Below are positions 44,881-57,551 of a stretch of 64,000 nt of DNA, piece by piece. This DNA is from Taxawa tesnikishii (nom. ined.) (Eukaryota; Ascomycota; Dothideomycetes; Dothideales): positions 124,001-188,000 of the forward strand of contig JAPDRO010000005.1 of the NCBI GenBank assembly GCA_030247885.1, read 5' to 3'. The translations under genes and the position numbers were made by a program. A model generated the notes under the pieces. That model saw only the letters and a program-made list of their open reading frames with translations. It was not told the DNA's origin and did not search any database. Numbering within the stretch: the first letter of the stretch is position 1; the number at the start of each line of letters is the position of its first letter.

Positions 44881-47458
44881 AGTGCTGTATCGTATCACGC
44901 AACCCGATTTTCTTGGCGACGCAGGCTAAATCCTCTCCGGGTGCTGAAAAGTGGTAGCCGTCAATGCATTTTCCCGAGCTATATGCATTTCTTGGAAATC
45001 CAATCTATTGGTCTTTGCTTCGGCACCAGTGTGTTCGTCAGATTCCGAGTATGGGAGTCAAAATTCTCTGGTCCGACTTGAACGCGCCGCTCGAACCGAA
45101 CGGGACACATCTGATGCGGAACTGCGCAACCCCTGATGCCGGTCGCATGGGGCATGAGAGCTTCTGGGGGTCGTTTCCGTACATCAGAAGGCGCGTTTAC
45201 TTCCTATACCGTTCAGACCGAGATGCCCTGGACAAAGGTATGGCAGTGAGGCCAGTTATACAACCAAGCGACTGACTCGTCGCTCCGCGGCATATGGTCT
45301 TTCAATGCCCCTGGGCTGTATTGTCAGCACGAGCCGCGCTCGGAAATCTGATACATTCGACTGGAGTGATACTGCGAGATGCTCCCTTCTCCGCGGTTGA
45401 CTGCATAATCTGAAAGGAAACTGCTATTGAAGTTGTAACTCAAACCCCGAAAGGCATATTGTTATCCCAAGGCTCCTCGCTTCTTCGCATTGTGCTACCG
45501 CACTTTCCGCATGTCGAAAATTTGCAGATGAAGTTTTTTCTTTCTTGGGTTTCCTGTATACATACGCAGAGGGAAGAAGAGCGGGTAGTTCTCCCAAACG
45601 CAGCTTCCTGAAGCGAATCACTACGTCTGCAGAGAGAATGCTTATGCTTTCCCAATTGTCCGTCTCATCTCACCGCCTCTGTCTCTTAGAGAATTTGACA
45701 GTGTTGCATCGCGACGTCGCTTCTTATTTCCCTTTTACCACCGAATGTCCTCCTCTACAAACTCCTCTCGGATCCCGTGAGCTCGTTACGCGCCTGAGAT
45801 CCTAGCTCCAAATGCCGGCTATGCCTACACACGCAGGTTTGAGCCGTGTCTCGTTGGCCTCTCGCGTCGTAAGGCAACTTCCGCCAAGGGTGTCAGTATG
45901 CGCCAGGTCGACTACCAAGAGCAGGTGAAGGCTATGCAGCACCAGGGAAGGGGAGAGACCGAGACGGGTCGTGGAGAACGCGTATGAGAACGTTTTGCTG
46001 ATGTCCTCTTCTTCTCTTTGCATGTTGGTTGCTGCCTGGTGGCCGCGTCTCGACCGTGTCGTGGCCTTCATGTCATATAAAAGCCCCAGCAGATACTGAC
46101 TCAACCCTGCGGTCACCTCGGGTGGAATTCGTAGAAGAAAGGACATCATCTATCCCAGAGCGGAGAGTGTTTCTTTCCAACGAGCAACTCTGAAGCGAGG
46201 AGGATAGGAGGTCTAGACCCCTTTGGAACGAGAGCAGGTGGGACTGCGCTGCGATGCGATTCCAGTTCTACTCACCCAGCTGGAATGCCCATCAAAATGC
46301 TGCAACTGTCGAAACTACGCGTATCTGGTTGAACAGGCTAGAAGGGACGATTGGTCGTGGAGATTGCTGCTTGGCTGCAGGATTCGGGGCACATGTTTCC
46401 GTTCCAGGCTTTTTTTCTGATATGATGGAAAAGGTGGCCTGGTTGGCATCTATCCGCTTTCTCGTCTTTCGAACAAAACTTTACCTTTTCTCCCGTTGCT
46501 CAGAACAACACACACATCATAAACGATCCCCCCGGTCCCAACGGCGCCATAGATATCTACTAAACCGGTGTTTCTCCATTTTGAAACGGCCCCCTTTTCA
46601 TACTGCTTGGTAACTAAACCTGGAAGGAGGCTGATCTACGTGCGGTGAGGTTGGACGCCTTTTCTGACGATTGCGAGGGGGCAGGGGCGAGTCGAAAGCA
46701 GACTTTGAGTAGAATTGAAATGCTGCTTGCGAAATATAGCGGGCACAGAACGTTCACGTTCTGCGTTACACGTAAAAGACCATCTGGATGTCTGGGGAGT
46801 GGATTATGCCCCCCCCCCCGGGGTGTAGCGCTTGGAGGTAGCTATGGAGGCACGAGGTACTCGAAGTGAAGGGGTTTTCCTTTTGCTCGCGCGGGCATTA
46901 CGCCGTTGGGCGCGTGATGGCGGTCAGGGCATTGTTTCATTTCCGGCTTCTGGCAGAGCAGAGCAGGGTATCTCGCGATCTGGGGGCCCATCTGTCTTGG
47001 GAGGAACGGGCATCTGTCACTGGTGTAGAAATCCCCCTTAAGAAAAAGAAAAACGAATGCGTTGTGGTGATATTGCTCCTCGGAGCTGAGGGCGGGTAGG
47101 GGTTCGCTACACCCACGGAGCATGCCTCGTCCTTCGTCTGCATATCATACTGCCATCTGCCGCTTCTGCCGGACTCTGGACACTTGTTGTTTTATGACCG
47201 GTTGCTGTATCTCTCACTGCTTGTTATCGTGTACGACTCGGCCTCCCCTTTCTGAGCTTCCACATTTTCCGACCCCTGGAAATCTTTCGCAGACCAGGTT
47301 GAGGCTGATCAGACAACAGGACTGTCGTACGTGAGCAACAAAATGCCCGTTGGTGAAGTAAGGAAACTAAGCCGAAAAGAAACTCAAGATAACATGCTCG
47401 TGCTAATAATACAAGCAGCTTCCCCGAACCGTCGTTCGTGATCGGGTTCACCCGCGAT

Positions 47459-47481
47459 GGGGGGGGGGGGGGGGGGGGGGG
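47459..47481 (+). repeat. Poly-G run of 23 bases
   Basis: 23 consecutive G. Such runs can form G-quadruplexes and are hard to sequence, so the true length is uncertain. Confidence 0.9.
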
Positions 47482-47521
47482 TATAAATCATCGCAAACTG
47501 CCGTCCACAACCCCAATGCAC

Positions 47522-47548
47522 TATGGAAAGAAAGAAAGAAAGAAAGAC
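47522..47548 (+). repeat. (AAAG)n microsatellite
   Basis: About six AAAG units in the spacer, 40 bases beyond the poly-G run. Confidence 0.9.
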
Positions 47549-48068
47549 CGCAAGACAAACAACCCCTCCCATCCCCCATCCTCTATCCCCCAATCCTTGG
47601 TCAACCCATGTTCCTCCGTCCGTCCGCCTTAAGCCCAGTCACTTCGCTTCGGCTGCTCAGCAGCGGAAGGTGTGCTGTATCCAGTTGTGTTCCCGATGCT
47701 GCGAATCACCTACTCTGCTCTCGTAAAGTGAACAAAGGTAGGGCAACGGGATCACGCCCCAATACTTTTGTTAATGCATGGAAAAGAATGCCAAAACTTT
47801 GCTCGTCCCCACACGGCCGGAAAGAAAACGCCATCCCCACGCGATCGCAATGCTTCGAGTCAGTAGTAGTGTCAATGAACAAGCACAAGAAACCGGGGAA
47901 GGAATCAACCTCTGTCTGCCGGCAAGGTTCATCGTACAGGAGTTGTTTACGTCTCGGTGTTTCCACGTTTCTAGGTAGTCCGCGATTTTTTCGTGGTGGT
48001 GATTGGTGATGTTTTCAGAACGGCAGTATTGTTGTGGATGTCGTGGTAGGTCCCCAGTTTGCCGGCGC

Positions 48069-49623
48069 CTAACCGGCGAGTTGAGGTACGACGGTGGAGC
48101 CTTGGTCCGAGAGCGCAAGGAGCAGTTGGGCGAGACAACGCTTCGTTGCCGCGTCGTCACGCAGGACAGATGAGAAGGTCGCGTCACGGAGTGGCTCGGG
48201 GAGACACTGTCTCAGGGCTTCTCTCGCACGGGCATTGTCGCTGAGTCTGTTGCATGAGTTAGCGTGTCGTTCCTCCAAGTATGTTACGAGAAAACCGAGA
48301 CGGAATTGATACGCAGAGAGAAGCAGTGCATACCGTAAAAGCACCTCACCACATGCTTCAACAGCCTGACAGTCTGCTGCTCGACGAGCTGGTTGACCAT
48401 GTTGCTGAGCACGGTACCAACAGCGTAGAAACGCTCGTATGTCTGGCAGATGTATTGCAAGCCGAGGTCGTCCAACAGGATCTTCTGGACGATGAAGATG
48501 GCCACGGTCTTGCTGAGCTCGCTACCCGTTTCCATGATGCGCAGACACAGCGGGATGATCTCGGTCGTCAGGAGAAAGTTGATGACTTCGCTAGAGTCAT
48601 TTTTCACCAGCGCACCGATGACGCCGAGGGAGGTCAGGCGCAGGTACTCGAAGGGGCGCGATTTGGAGGTCGTGTTGAGAAAAGGATAGAGGAAGAGGGG
48701 GATGTGTGCTGTCAGGTATGTTAGTAGACGCTCCGAGGGAACCAATGGGGTTTATGAATCGTACCGCCTAAGAATAGCCCTCTGGTTTCTTGGTGTGAAG
48801 CCACACACTGCAGCAGAGCCAACGCATTGCAGACGCGGTTACTAGCCGCGGCCGTCAGTTGCGATGGGTTGAGCAGCGGGTACACCGAGATGATCTCCTG
48901 CAGCAAGCTTGTCATAACGCCTGCGACGAGTCGCGTCAGCAATCGTTCTCAGCTCCTAACCCTCCTCATCCTTCCAACCGATCACGCTGCTGCCCCCATC
49001 GAACTGTCTCCCAGCTCCTGCTCCCAGCCATCCAACAACAGCATCGGCCCGTCCCACAAACCTCTTCCAAGCTCTTGCCCTTGCCCTTCTATCCATCCAT
49101 CCATCCATCCAACGTAGTGCCAACTTACCAAACGAATGCCAAAGAATAAGCGCCAACTCCGGAACCTGCTCTCTCTTCTTACTCAACTCCAGCAGCGCGC
49201 TCTCCCTCGTGGCCGGATTCATCATCTGCGCAATCCACTCCAAGACCCGTCTGTTCTCATCACTGACCTCCCTCCCGCTCCGCCGGGCCCTCCGACCCCT
49301 CCCGCCGCCCCGCCGCCAGGCCCACCGGGCCCGCCCATGCCGCCAGGACCGGCATTGCCGTGGCCGTTAGCGCCTCCGTTCAGCGGACCGCCGACGTTTA
49401 GGCTGTTGAGGCCCTGGGAGTGGTCACCACCGCCGGGGCCGCCGAGAGAGTTGCCGGCGAGGGCATTCTGCTGGCTCGCGATGCGGCCGTAGTGTTGCTG
49501 CTGGGCGGCATGCGCTTGCGTATGTTGCGAGATGTTGGGGATGTTGTGGTGGGGCGCGTGGTGCTGCCAGTCGGCGGGCGGGTACTGGTGCTGATGACTG
49601 AAGACGTGCTGCGAGGGCAGCAT
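48069..49623 (-). CDS. CAF40: CCR4-NOT complex subunit CAF40 / RCD1 (CNOT9)
   Basis: Four exons: 49623-49129, 48920-48765, 48708-48334, 48246-48069 (introns 208, 56, 87 bases), about 401 aa. The N-terminus is a fungal-type low-complexity region rich in His, Gln, Gly and Pro (about residues 1-115). The armadillo-like RCD1 domain follows, very conserved: [40 protein letters not shown], then [13 protein letters not shown] and [24 protein letters not shown]9 bridges the deadenylase complex to GW/Trp-containing partners, in cytoplasm and nucleus. Two bases appear missing: one at the end of the Gly-rich stretch (about 49283-49300, before [10 protein letters not shown]) and one in AAAA 48337-48340, where adding a base gives VRCFLRLSDN and a proper phase-2 donor. 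The sum is then 1206 bases. Confidence 0.93.
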
Positions 49624-49723
49624 GGTGCGCGGGTTTCTTGCCAGTGTTGTGTGGGTTGTTTGGGTTGGAGCGATAGAGCTATGTTTGTTTAGTTGCTGGC
49701 GATGTGGTTGTTGTTGGAATGGA

Positions 49724-49760
<37 letters not shown>

Positions 49761-50442
49761 GTGCAAATGTAGTCGAGGATTGAGAGGAGTGGGTTGGGTT
49801 GGTGGTAGATGCAGACGTGGGTATGCGATGCGGTTGCTGGCTAGCTAGTGTAGAACAGTGGAACTGCTCGAGGCCGCGCACGAGCTCGGAGCTTCCCGTT
49901 TCCAGTAGCACTCCACGCTTTCGCTTCGCTAATTCGATCAAACAAGCTTGAATCCCATCCTTTTTGCGGAGAGTGAGTTTCGGACCCAACCACGCTGCCA
50001 AACGTCGCCTGTTTTCCCAATATGTGAATTACTAGTGAGCGAGTATTGGTCATTTGCTACAAAAACAAAGCCTCTTGCAGAAAACGGAGACCGTTGATGT
50101 CAAGATAGTTGACAGCTCGATACAGTGAAGCAAATCGACAGTTTGATACCAATTATACGGATAATATAACGGCCATTGCAGGCCTGTCGAGGAGCCAGCT
50201 GAACGCTCTGCTCCAATCAACATAATAATAAAACTACAAACAAAGTCCTTCCCCCATTCCCTAAGCGCCCGTTCCTTCCGTTCCGGCATGATGTTCGTTG
50301 ACGCCAGATAGCACATATCAAACCTGCTCAAAGGGAAACAAGACGAAGAGGTCGCGGCATTGTCTCATCCCTATATAGTCCGTGGGCCTTCCACTGTATT
50401 ACCTCCTCTCACCCTATTCGTCCCCGCTGACGTGCCGACCTC
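49624..50442. other. Intergenic region upstream of CAF40, with GA microsatellite
   Basis: About 820 bases. A (GA)n run lies at 49723-49759, about 100-135 bases upstream of the CAF40 start, probably in its 5' UTR or promoter. The rest contains the 3' UTR of the KIN1 gene. No gene is seen. Confidence 0.5.
49723..49759. repeat. (GA)n dinucleotide microsatellite
   Basis: About 15 GA units in the CAF40 upstream region. On the transcribed strand it reads as a CT tract. Confidence 0.95.
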
Positions 50443-53400
50443 TTATAACCTGAGCTCGTTCAAGATCGTCTGCGCCATGTTCTTGTACTGCCAAGTCCCG
50501 CCATCGACCTTCTTGAACTGAATACCATGCAAGCTGAGCAATGGAACTTTGACGACAAAGATCTCGAATCTCAGCGCCATACCCTCGCCAAGATCGCTCT
50601 GCACGTGTGTGCTCGTCTCTCCTGCCGCCCGACTGTGCGAGTGGTTGTCTTTGCGCGATGTCGATTTTGATACCGGCTCGCCAGGACCCTCGTCGTTTTC
50701 GTTGGAATCGCTGTCCTCAGAGTTCGTGTAGCTGCGGTCTGGTGCGCGCATCGTGCGGGCTGTGGATGATGGCGTGGGTGGCTGCTGACGCTGCGCCTCG
50801 CGGACATCATGGGGATCGCGGTCCGGTCCTCCGCCGATGAAGCTGAAGCTGATCTTGCGTCGATGGTTGCTCTGCTGAGGTCTTGTCTCCGCCTCCTCAG
50901 CTTTCTGCATGTCGATGGATGGTGCATGCCGGCAGCTGAAGCCACCTTTAATCTCTCGGTACTCAACACCGAGCTGGCGCAGTACACGAATGATGTCCGT
51001 TCGGATGATGGGTAGCGGCTTGCTGGATGTCGTCGATACGCTGAAGAGGCCCTTCAAGTAGACTGGCTTCATGCCGTTAGGGCTGCTTTGACCGCCGGAG
51101 TCCCGACCCTCGATCTCGTCCTGAATTTCTTGGTCTGTCTCTTCAGCCACAGCAGAAGTGCGAGACTGCTCTCGCCTTGCGCGACGTGCTTGTATGCTCT
51201 CACGCCTCGCATGTCCAAGTGACCGTGTACGTGATGCTGGCATGCTCCGCGCAGTAGATGTCTCAACGTCAGAGGCAGCGCCGTCGTGCTGTGGCCGCTC
51301 ACTTACCGAAGGTCGTAATTCCGAGCCCTGATTGATCGTTGACTGCTGGATCGAAGAGCCCTCAGAAACGCCTCGCCTGCCCGGGCGTCGCCCGAAGTTC
51401 TCTCCAGAGTTGACGCTTGCCGATCTTCCCAGCTTTGGAGCCCTCAGATTCAAGCGGCCCGAAGATGGCTCTGCCGTAACTGGTGGCGAAAGCAACTCAG
51501 GTTGCTGAGCTTGTGATGTGTCCGGTCTTGGAAGCAGAGTCATGCTGGGCTCGCGGTCTCTAGTGCGCCTAACACTAAAACTCTTCCGCGGCGTACTCAG
51601 TGCATCCGGTATGAATGAGGTAGGGGATGCGAGCGGTCGGTATCTTTGTTACGCCTCGTACTAAAACGGCGCAATAGAGCACCCGGGAGGCTTTCCTTCT
51701 TCGCTGGCGTCTCAGTAGGTGAAGGCTGAATCTTGATTTGTGGGGAGGGGGTGGCTTCGCTGGCGATTTGAGATTCAGTTTCTGCACCTCGTCTGTCACC
51801 TCGTCTTCGCCATGTGTCCTGGCACGAGGCCTTGATCTGCCACCTGTGGGTTTCTCGCCGGCCATCTCCGGTGTGGCCATGTTGGTGTACGCGGCCTCTG
51901 GTGCCTGCAGTTCCGGCAGCTTGAGGGCTTGCTCTCCGGGCGAGGTCGGCAAAGTAAGAGCACCAGGGTTGCTTTCCTTCTGCTCGCGCTCAATCTTCTC
52001 CTTCGCAAGGTAGTACACCGATATGAGTGGACTGTACGCATTGATCGGATCTGAGCCAAGCTGTACGGTTTCGGAAGAAACATTGGTGAGCGTATCGCGG
52101 CTAGTCGTGGAGTTCCTTCGCTTGTAAAACCCGCTAAAATCAAAGCCACGCTTCCGTTCAATCTCTGGCGTAGGCAGGTTTGTGCGCCGCTCGTGGTTCC
52201 GGACAGCTCGCTGGTAGTCCTCCGATTCAATTGTTCTCGTCAGCTGAGCCTCAATATCACTTGCGCTGCCAAAGTCGAATCCCTCCATCTTCTCAACGAC
52301 CTTGGGGTCGAGAGGTAGCTGAAGAGGCGTGCGGTGTGGTAAGTAGTTCTCTGGCGGACCCCCAAATCCCTTGATGAGCCATGGGTGGGTCAAAATTTCT
52401 GATAGCGATGCGCGCTGCGATGGGTCCGTAACCAGCATGCGGCCGATCAACTTCTTGCAGTCTTTTCGCCGCGTTAGTGAGAATCAACGATCCATGTACT
52501 GTTTTGCCACGTACCATCTGTGAGCCAGGGAGGATAATCCACAACACCTCTCTTGATCTTGGCATGCAGTTGTGGCATACTTTGGTCATCGAAGGGCACT
52601 TTGCCGCAGACCAATACATAGAGGACAATGCCGAAACTCCAAACGTCGACTTCGGGGCCTGTGTAGGGCTTGGCTTGAAGCAGTTCCGGAGCAGCAAAAT
52701 AAAGAGACCCGCAGAATGTTTTCAGATTGGACTTCGGGGAGAAGGTGTTGCTCAAGCCGAAGTCGATGATCTTGATATCACCGGTTTTGCTGATCAGAAT
52801 ATTTTCAATCTTGAGGTCTCGGTGGACTATGCTGTTTTTGTGGCAGTAATCCAGGGCGCTAGCAATTTGACGACCGAACTTGCGCGCTTGCTTCTCCTTG
52901 AGTCTGCCGTGTGAGATGATGTAGTCGAGCATCTGGCCTCCGTTGACGTATTCAAAGAGCATATACCAATGATACGTGGTCCGCACCACATCGCGCATGC
53001 CGCAGATGTATGGGTGATCCACCAATGTTACGATGGCTGCCTCCCGTGCGGTACGAATCTCCTTGGAGTGATCTGCTCTCTCCCGTTCCTGTGCGTTGCG
53101 GTGTTCGTCGGTTGACTGACGCGGTACGATCTTGACCGCGACCTAAGAAGCACATCAGGTACAGCTCCATCTCACTAGTACTGGGCAAATCCTACCTGCT
53201 CTCCCGTCTCCTTGTTTCGGGCCAACTTAACCTTGCCCATACTGCCAGCGCCAATCGTCTTGCCAAGCTCCCAGTGTCCTGTTATAGCATCTATCGTCGT
53301 TCTACGCCGTGGTTGCTGCTGCGTACTGCTCGAGTGGCGCGCGCTGGCTTCGCTTGGTTGCGATCCGTTCGCCATCGCTGCAGAGGGAGCCGAAGCATTG

Positions 53401-53779
53401 GAGTCGTATCTGGTGTGTCCGTGCCTTGAGCCTGAAGCGGGGTTGCGGGTGGAATCGGTGCGCGAAGGCGTGCTGTTCGCAGGTGGTCGGTCGCGTGACT
53501 CGCTACGTCGTGAAGAAGAGGGAGGATGGGCTACATTGGTCTGCTCGAAGTCGCGCCGTGCAACGTTGGCCAGTTGGGCCTGCTGTGAGCCTGAAGGAGT
53601 GCGGTGTTGTGTGGGTGAAGGCGCAGCCGCCTGAGACTGGGACAGCGAGCGGCGAGGCGAAGCAGCAGCTCTTGTTGGTGTATAATTATGGCGGTCGGAG
53701 GGAGCAGCTGGGTAGGCCTGTTGCCGGCGAGCGCTGGAGGGACTGCGGGGAGTGCTGCCGGCGACGCAGCGGCCGACAT
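50443..53779 (-). CDS. KIN1: Serine/threonine protein kinase KIN1/KIN2 (PAR-1/MARK family)
   Basis: Three exons: 53779-53196, 53142-52515, 52461-50443 (introns 53 bases each), about 1077 aa. A low-complexity Ser/Pro/Gln-rich N-terminus (about 150 residues) precedes the kinase domain: [17 protein letters not shown] (P-loop), [42 protein letters not shown] long Ser-rich linker follows, with the kinase-associated KA1 domain at the very C-terminus ([27 protein letters not shown]), which binds anionic lipid. Kin1/2 act at the plasma membrane in polarised exocytosis and ER-stress HAC1 mRNA targeting. Three bases appear missing, all in GGGG runs: 53747-53750, 51742-51745 and 51623-51626. With them, 3231 becomes 3234 bases. 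It is divergent from GPATCH1. Confidence 0.94.
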
Positions 53780-54615
53780 TGTTGTGTTTGTGTGTACCGG
53801 TTCACAGAGAAGCGGAGGCGTTTACAGTCAGTCGTTTCTTGTTCCAGCCGTTGTGGTTATACAGAAGGTACAGGGGAGCGGAAGAGCAGACAACGCTCCT
53901 GCTTGGCGATAACGGTCAAGACTTGGTACGGTGAAGCGCTTCAGCGAGGGATCCGGCGACTGACTGTTACCGCAGGGCAGCAGCAATTGTCATTCGTGTA
54001 TGCGAAGCACAAACAGCGAGTATCTTTAGGGTTGAAGCCGGGCGCGTGTGTGTTTGGGCAGGTGATGTCTCGAAGATGGTGGGCGTGATTGTGGTGGTGT
54101 ATGTAGGTGTAGGGGTGTTGGCTTGGAGAAGGTACTGGGTAGGTACACAAGATGCCGCGTCGGTCTTTCCTTGATTGCTGGCAAGCGTGTCGACGCACAC
54201 GAGTAGCGAGATGAGAACAAGCCGACAGCGCTGCACTCTCGTCCTGCGTGCAGTCGCGGTTCCGAGCACGAAGCAGACTCGTTCCGAAGGGCCTTGATGC
54301 TTTTTGTTTATGTTTCCTCATACGGCGACCCCTTCTGCGGATAGGCAAACTAAGTGGACCGGAGCAGGGTGTAGTCACGACCGTCGTCTCGTCGCCCGCT
54401 CAGGGCGCGTTTAGTCAACACACAACACACCAGGGCTCCAAGGGTTTTGACCGCTAGCTTGTTGCACTGCCTGTAACTCTGCCACCTAGTTCTCCTCTAG
54501 CTCGCGGCCAGCGGGCATGGCCTTGAAGTTTGCGCGTCCCCACGATAGTTCATTCTTGTCTTGCTCAACTAGGTACAAGATCAGATGAGATGCCGTGGTA
54601 ACCTCTTCGAAATGG

Positions 54616-54655
54616 TCAGCCAGTCAGCCAGTCTGCCAGTCTGCCAGTCAGTCAA
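54616..54655. repeat. (CCAGTCAG/CCAGTCTG)n short tandem repeat
   Basis: About five imperfect 8-base units, AGCCAGTC alternating with TGCCAGTC. Confidence 0.8.
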
Positions 54656-54783
54656 ATGACCTCGGAGATGCTCAGACATCCATTTCCATATTTACTCGCT
54701 TGGGCTAGCGTGGACTGATCCCCGTGCATACCGCGGTCTATCGGTAACTGCCGGTCGACTAAGCAAGTCTCAGGTTGCCGACG

Positions 54784-54809
54784 ACTGTGACTGTGACTGT
54801 GACTGTGAG
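54784..54809. repeat. (CTGTGA)n hexanucleotide repeat
   Basis: Four head-to-tail CTGTGA units, about 180 bases upstream of the GPATCH1-like start. Confidence 0.85.
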
Positions 54810-54986
54810 ATCAATTCCTAATTTTGGCATCGCTTTGTACCTTTGTTGCTCCTACACCATCAGACTGTTTGCCTATTGGGGACACTGTAAAGACACAAGC
54901 GAAGACAGGTTCAGGTAAGCTCTCTCGCCATGCTCCCGAAATCAGACCATCTCAATGCTTGACACCTTTCGGACAGAACACTGAGA

Positions 54987-57164
54987 ATGTCCTTCAAGCG
55001 CTCCAGAGCCAATTTCGAATCCGATCTCCCCGCTCACCAGCAGCCGCCCTTCGTCACCTATGGCACCCCACTTCCACCTCTCGATTCACAGACCCGCGAC
55101 GATGGCAGCTATGTCCCGCTTTGGAAGCAAGAGGTTCGGGATGAGCGGGGAGGAAGCGCTTGCATGGCGCATTCACCGGCGGCTTCAGCGCAGGCTACTT
55201 CAACACCGTAGGATCGAAAGAAGGGTGGACACCGTCGACATTCGTATCCTCACGCACGAACCGCCACAAAGATGACCAGAAGACTACCCAGCAGCGTGCT
55301 AAAGCATTCATGGACGAGGAGGATCTTGCCGATGCGGCTGAAGCGCAGAAGCTGGAAACCCAGGGATCCTTTGCAGGGCTTGGCTCCACGCAGGAAGGTG
55401 GCATGCCTAGAGGGTTCCTAACAGACTTGTTCAAGACAAGCGGAGAGACTATGGGCGTCAAACTGCTACAAAGAATGGACTGGAGGCAGGGGCAAGGCAT
55501 TGGAGCAAAGGTACGGCGGAGAGCAAGGCTCGAAGGATCTGGCAAGGCTGTGCCTGCGGACCAAGAATCGCACCTTTTCGCCCCGGATGATTCCCAGATG
55601 GTATCTCTGGTCAAGAAGACGGATCGCTTTGGACTCGGTTACTCTGGGGAAGAGCGGCTAGAGTCTGCGGTTGTTCGAGGTAGCAGAGCCGTTCAAGACG
55701 AAGACGAGGATGAAGGCAGTAGCAACATCTTCTCCCTCAGCCGTGCAAGTTCCACCAAGCCAAAGGCGAAAGCAAAGCGCACAGGCTTTGGTGTGGGCAT
55801 ACTGAACGACACCGGTTCCGACGAAGAAGATCCTTACGAGATGGGCCCAAAGATTGCCTACAACCGAATAATAGGGGTGACAAGAGAAAGAAAAAGGTGG
55901 AATCATCGCCAACACTACTACCACTAATAATCCTCAGTTCAAGAAGTCCGCACCAACATTCTCCACTACAAACAGAGCCTTGCAGCGGAGTTCGGCCATA
56001 TCAGGTTTTCGCAAGTGCTATGATGGCCGGTTACCCCTTGATGGATTCATCCTTTCTACAACCTTGCTCGCAGATCAGGAATCGAAGTATCCGCCACCGA
56101 AGATCCCTGCGGGCTGGAGATCGTCCAAGCAAGGCTTGTCTGCCTCTGCCCCGGGCACCTCTTCTCCAAGCAATTTCCAATCTACTGCCGATGCTGCAAA
56201 GGCCTCTACGCTAGACCCTGCTGCACGCGCTGCCTTGTTGGGAGAAGAGCAGCTGAAAGGCAAATCCGTGTTCGATTATCTGACATCAGCGGCACGCGAT
56301 AGGCTTGCGGCGGCCACAGGGAATCAAAACTTACCTGCCGCGCGAGGCGAAGCGGCGCCTGCCGGATACCAGCAAACAGAACAAGAAAAGGCGCGCTCCT
56401 TGTGGGATCTCGTCCCACGGCTCGACAAAGACACCGCCGCGGCAGCACTAAGTCGCGGCACCAGCGGCTGGATGCCCTACGCCGAGGACGAGAACAAAAG
56501 GGCCCGATACAGAGCTTTCCTGGAAATTATGTCAGGCCTGCGCAACGGGCTACCGGAGCGCGCAAAGGGCATGGCGAACGCGGAGTGGGAGACCGAGATG
56601 CGAGAGTTTGTCCAGGCGGCATTGGTGTTCAAGCCCGTAACTGGGCTCATGGCGTCGCGGTTCACGTCCTCGTCGTCTGCACCCAAGTTGGCGAACGATG
56701 CGCCAGATAAACCCGCGGTTGAGGAGGCGAGGAAGGACCCTGCTGAGGAAGCGGCGAGGCTGGGTATGTTCGGTCCGATGACGAGATCGAGAGTGCAGTT
56801 TTATCCGACCAGGCTTACGTGTAAGCGGTTTGGTGTCAAACCGCCTGCGCATGTGCTTGTGGATCCGGGACCGGGCGCTGGGGACGAGGGATCGGCGGCT
56901 AAGGACAGTAGATTGGGAATCGTTAACCAGGCGAAGCTGGATCAGATGATGAGAGAGATGAGCTGGAACAGGCCGACTGCTGCAGCCGCTGCTGGTGTGC
57001 AAGGGGATGGAGGTGTGGGAATTGAGGCTGAGATAGCGTTGGCGGGAACAGGTAGGACACAGCCGGCTGAAGTGGATGTGGAGAGGAATGATGCACTTGA
57101 GGGACAGAGGGCTGGTGAAGCGGTGTTTAAAGCCATCTTTGGGAGTGATGATGAGGATGAGTAG
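54987..57164 (+). CDS. G-patch domain protein, GPATCH1/TOUGH-like
   Basis: A single exon, ATG 54987 to TAG 57164, about 726 aa. The N-terminal DUF1604 block is characteristic of GPATCH1 (ANFESDLPAHQQPPFVTYGT, then VPLWKQEVRDERGRKRLHGA, FTGGFSAGYFNTVGSKEGW). A G-patch follows (GVKLLQRMDWRQGQGIGAK) with the QGxGxG core. Then comes KIAYNRIIGGDK and FRKCYDGRLPLDGFILS, and a C-terminal region with FGPMTRSRVQFYPTRLTCKRF. Human GPATCH1 binds spliceosomal helicase DHX35 in late spliceosomes, so a splicing role is likely; location is nuclear. Three missing bases interrupt the frame: GGGG 55147-55150, GGGG 55874-55877, and about 55896-55898. The total then becomes 2181 bases. It is unusual in needing no intron. 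Confidence 0.9.
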
Positions 57165-57551
57165 ATCGAAGTGGTATCGAATATGGCGTTCATGGTATAG
57201 TTGTGTTGTAGATGAGTGTTCCTGGCCCTCCACATACCGTTTCTGATCGACGTCAGCATGCAGCGGCACGGGCCGGCTCACGCGCAGTCCATGCTTGAGG
57301 TCGTTCGCAAGGTCGCAAGGCATTTAACTTGCATCTACAGAGTGTCCTGACTGCTCGTTACTCCCTAGCTCATCTGTACAAGATCCAAAGCCGACAGAGG
57401 CGCATGTCGATCGCTTGACCCTTGCGGTACAATCCCTCACTTCATCGAATAAAGCCGCTGCCCCCGCGCCGTTGTCCAAGTCCAACAACGGACTTCCGGA
57501 TGCGACTCTGTATTTTCTCGATTCAATCGTGACACGTCCGATGTCGAATGA
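57165..57551. other. Spacer between GPATCH1-like and VRL1-like genes
   Basis: 387 bases, tandem plus-strand arrangement, holding the promoter of the next gene. A 77-codon frame at 57415 overlaps but is not needed and has no recognisable domain. Confidence 0.4.

Larger units (their letters stand above)
44881..48068. other. Gene-poor 3.2 kb region
   Basis: No convincing gene. Frames such as 44964-45275 and 46254-46613 are open but lack recognisable domains. The region contains a run of 11 C (46809-46819), a run of 23 G (47459-47481) and an AAAG microsatellite (47522-47548). Composition is not strongly AT-biased, so RIP is not evident. Confidence 0.5.
53780..54986. promoter_or_regulatory. Divergent upstream region of KIN1 and GPATCH1-like genes
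   Basis: About 1.2 kb between the two start codons. It has simple repeats: CAGTC/TGCCAGT units at 54616-54655 and CTGTGA units at 54784-54809. The region 53780-54300 is probably the long KIN1 5' leader. No gene is supported. Confidence 0.45.

Noticed and set aside
44964-45275. 103-codon frame downstream of the F-box-like gene that might be a second exon
   Set aside because: No plausible splice junction joins it to 44880 in frame, and it shows no recognisable domain.
47438-47632. Open frame spanning the poly-G run (poly-Gly protein)
   Set aside because: It is created by the homopolymer and AAAG microsatellite. There is no coding support.
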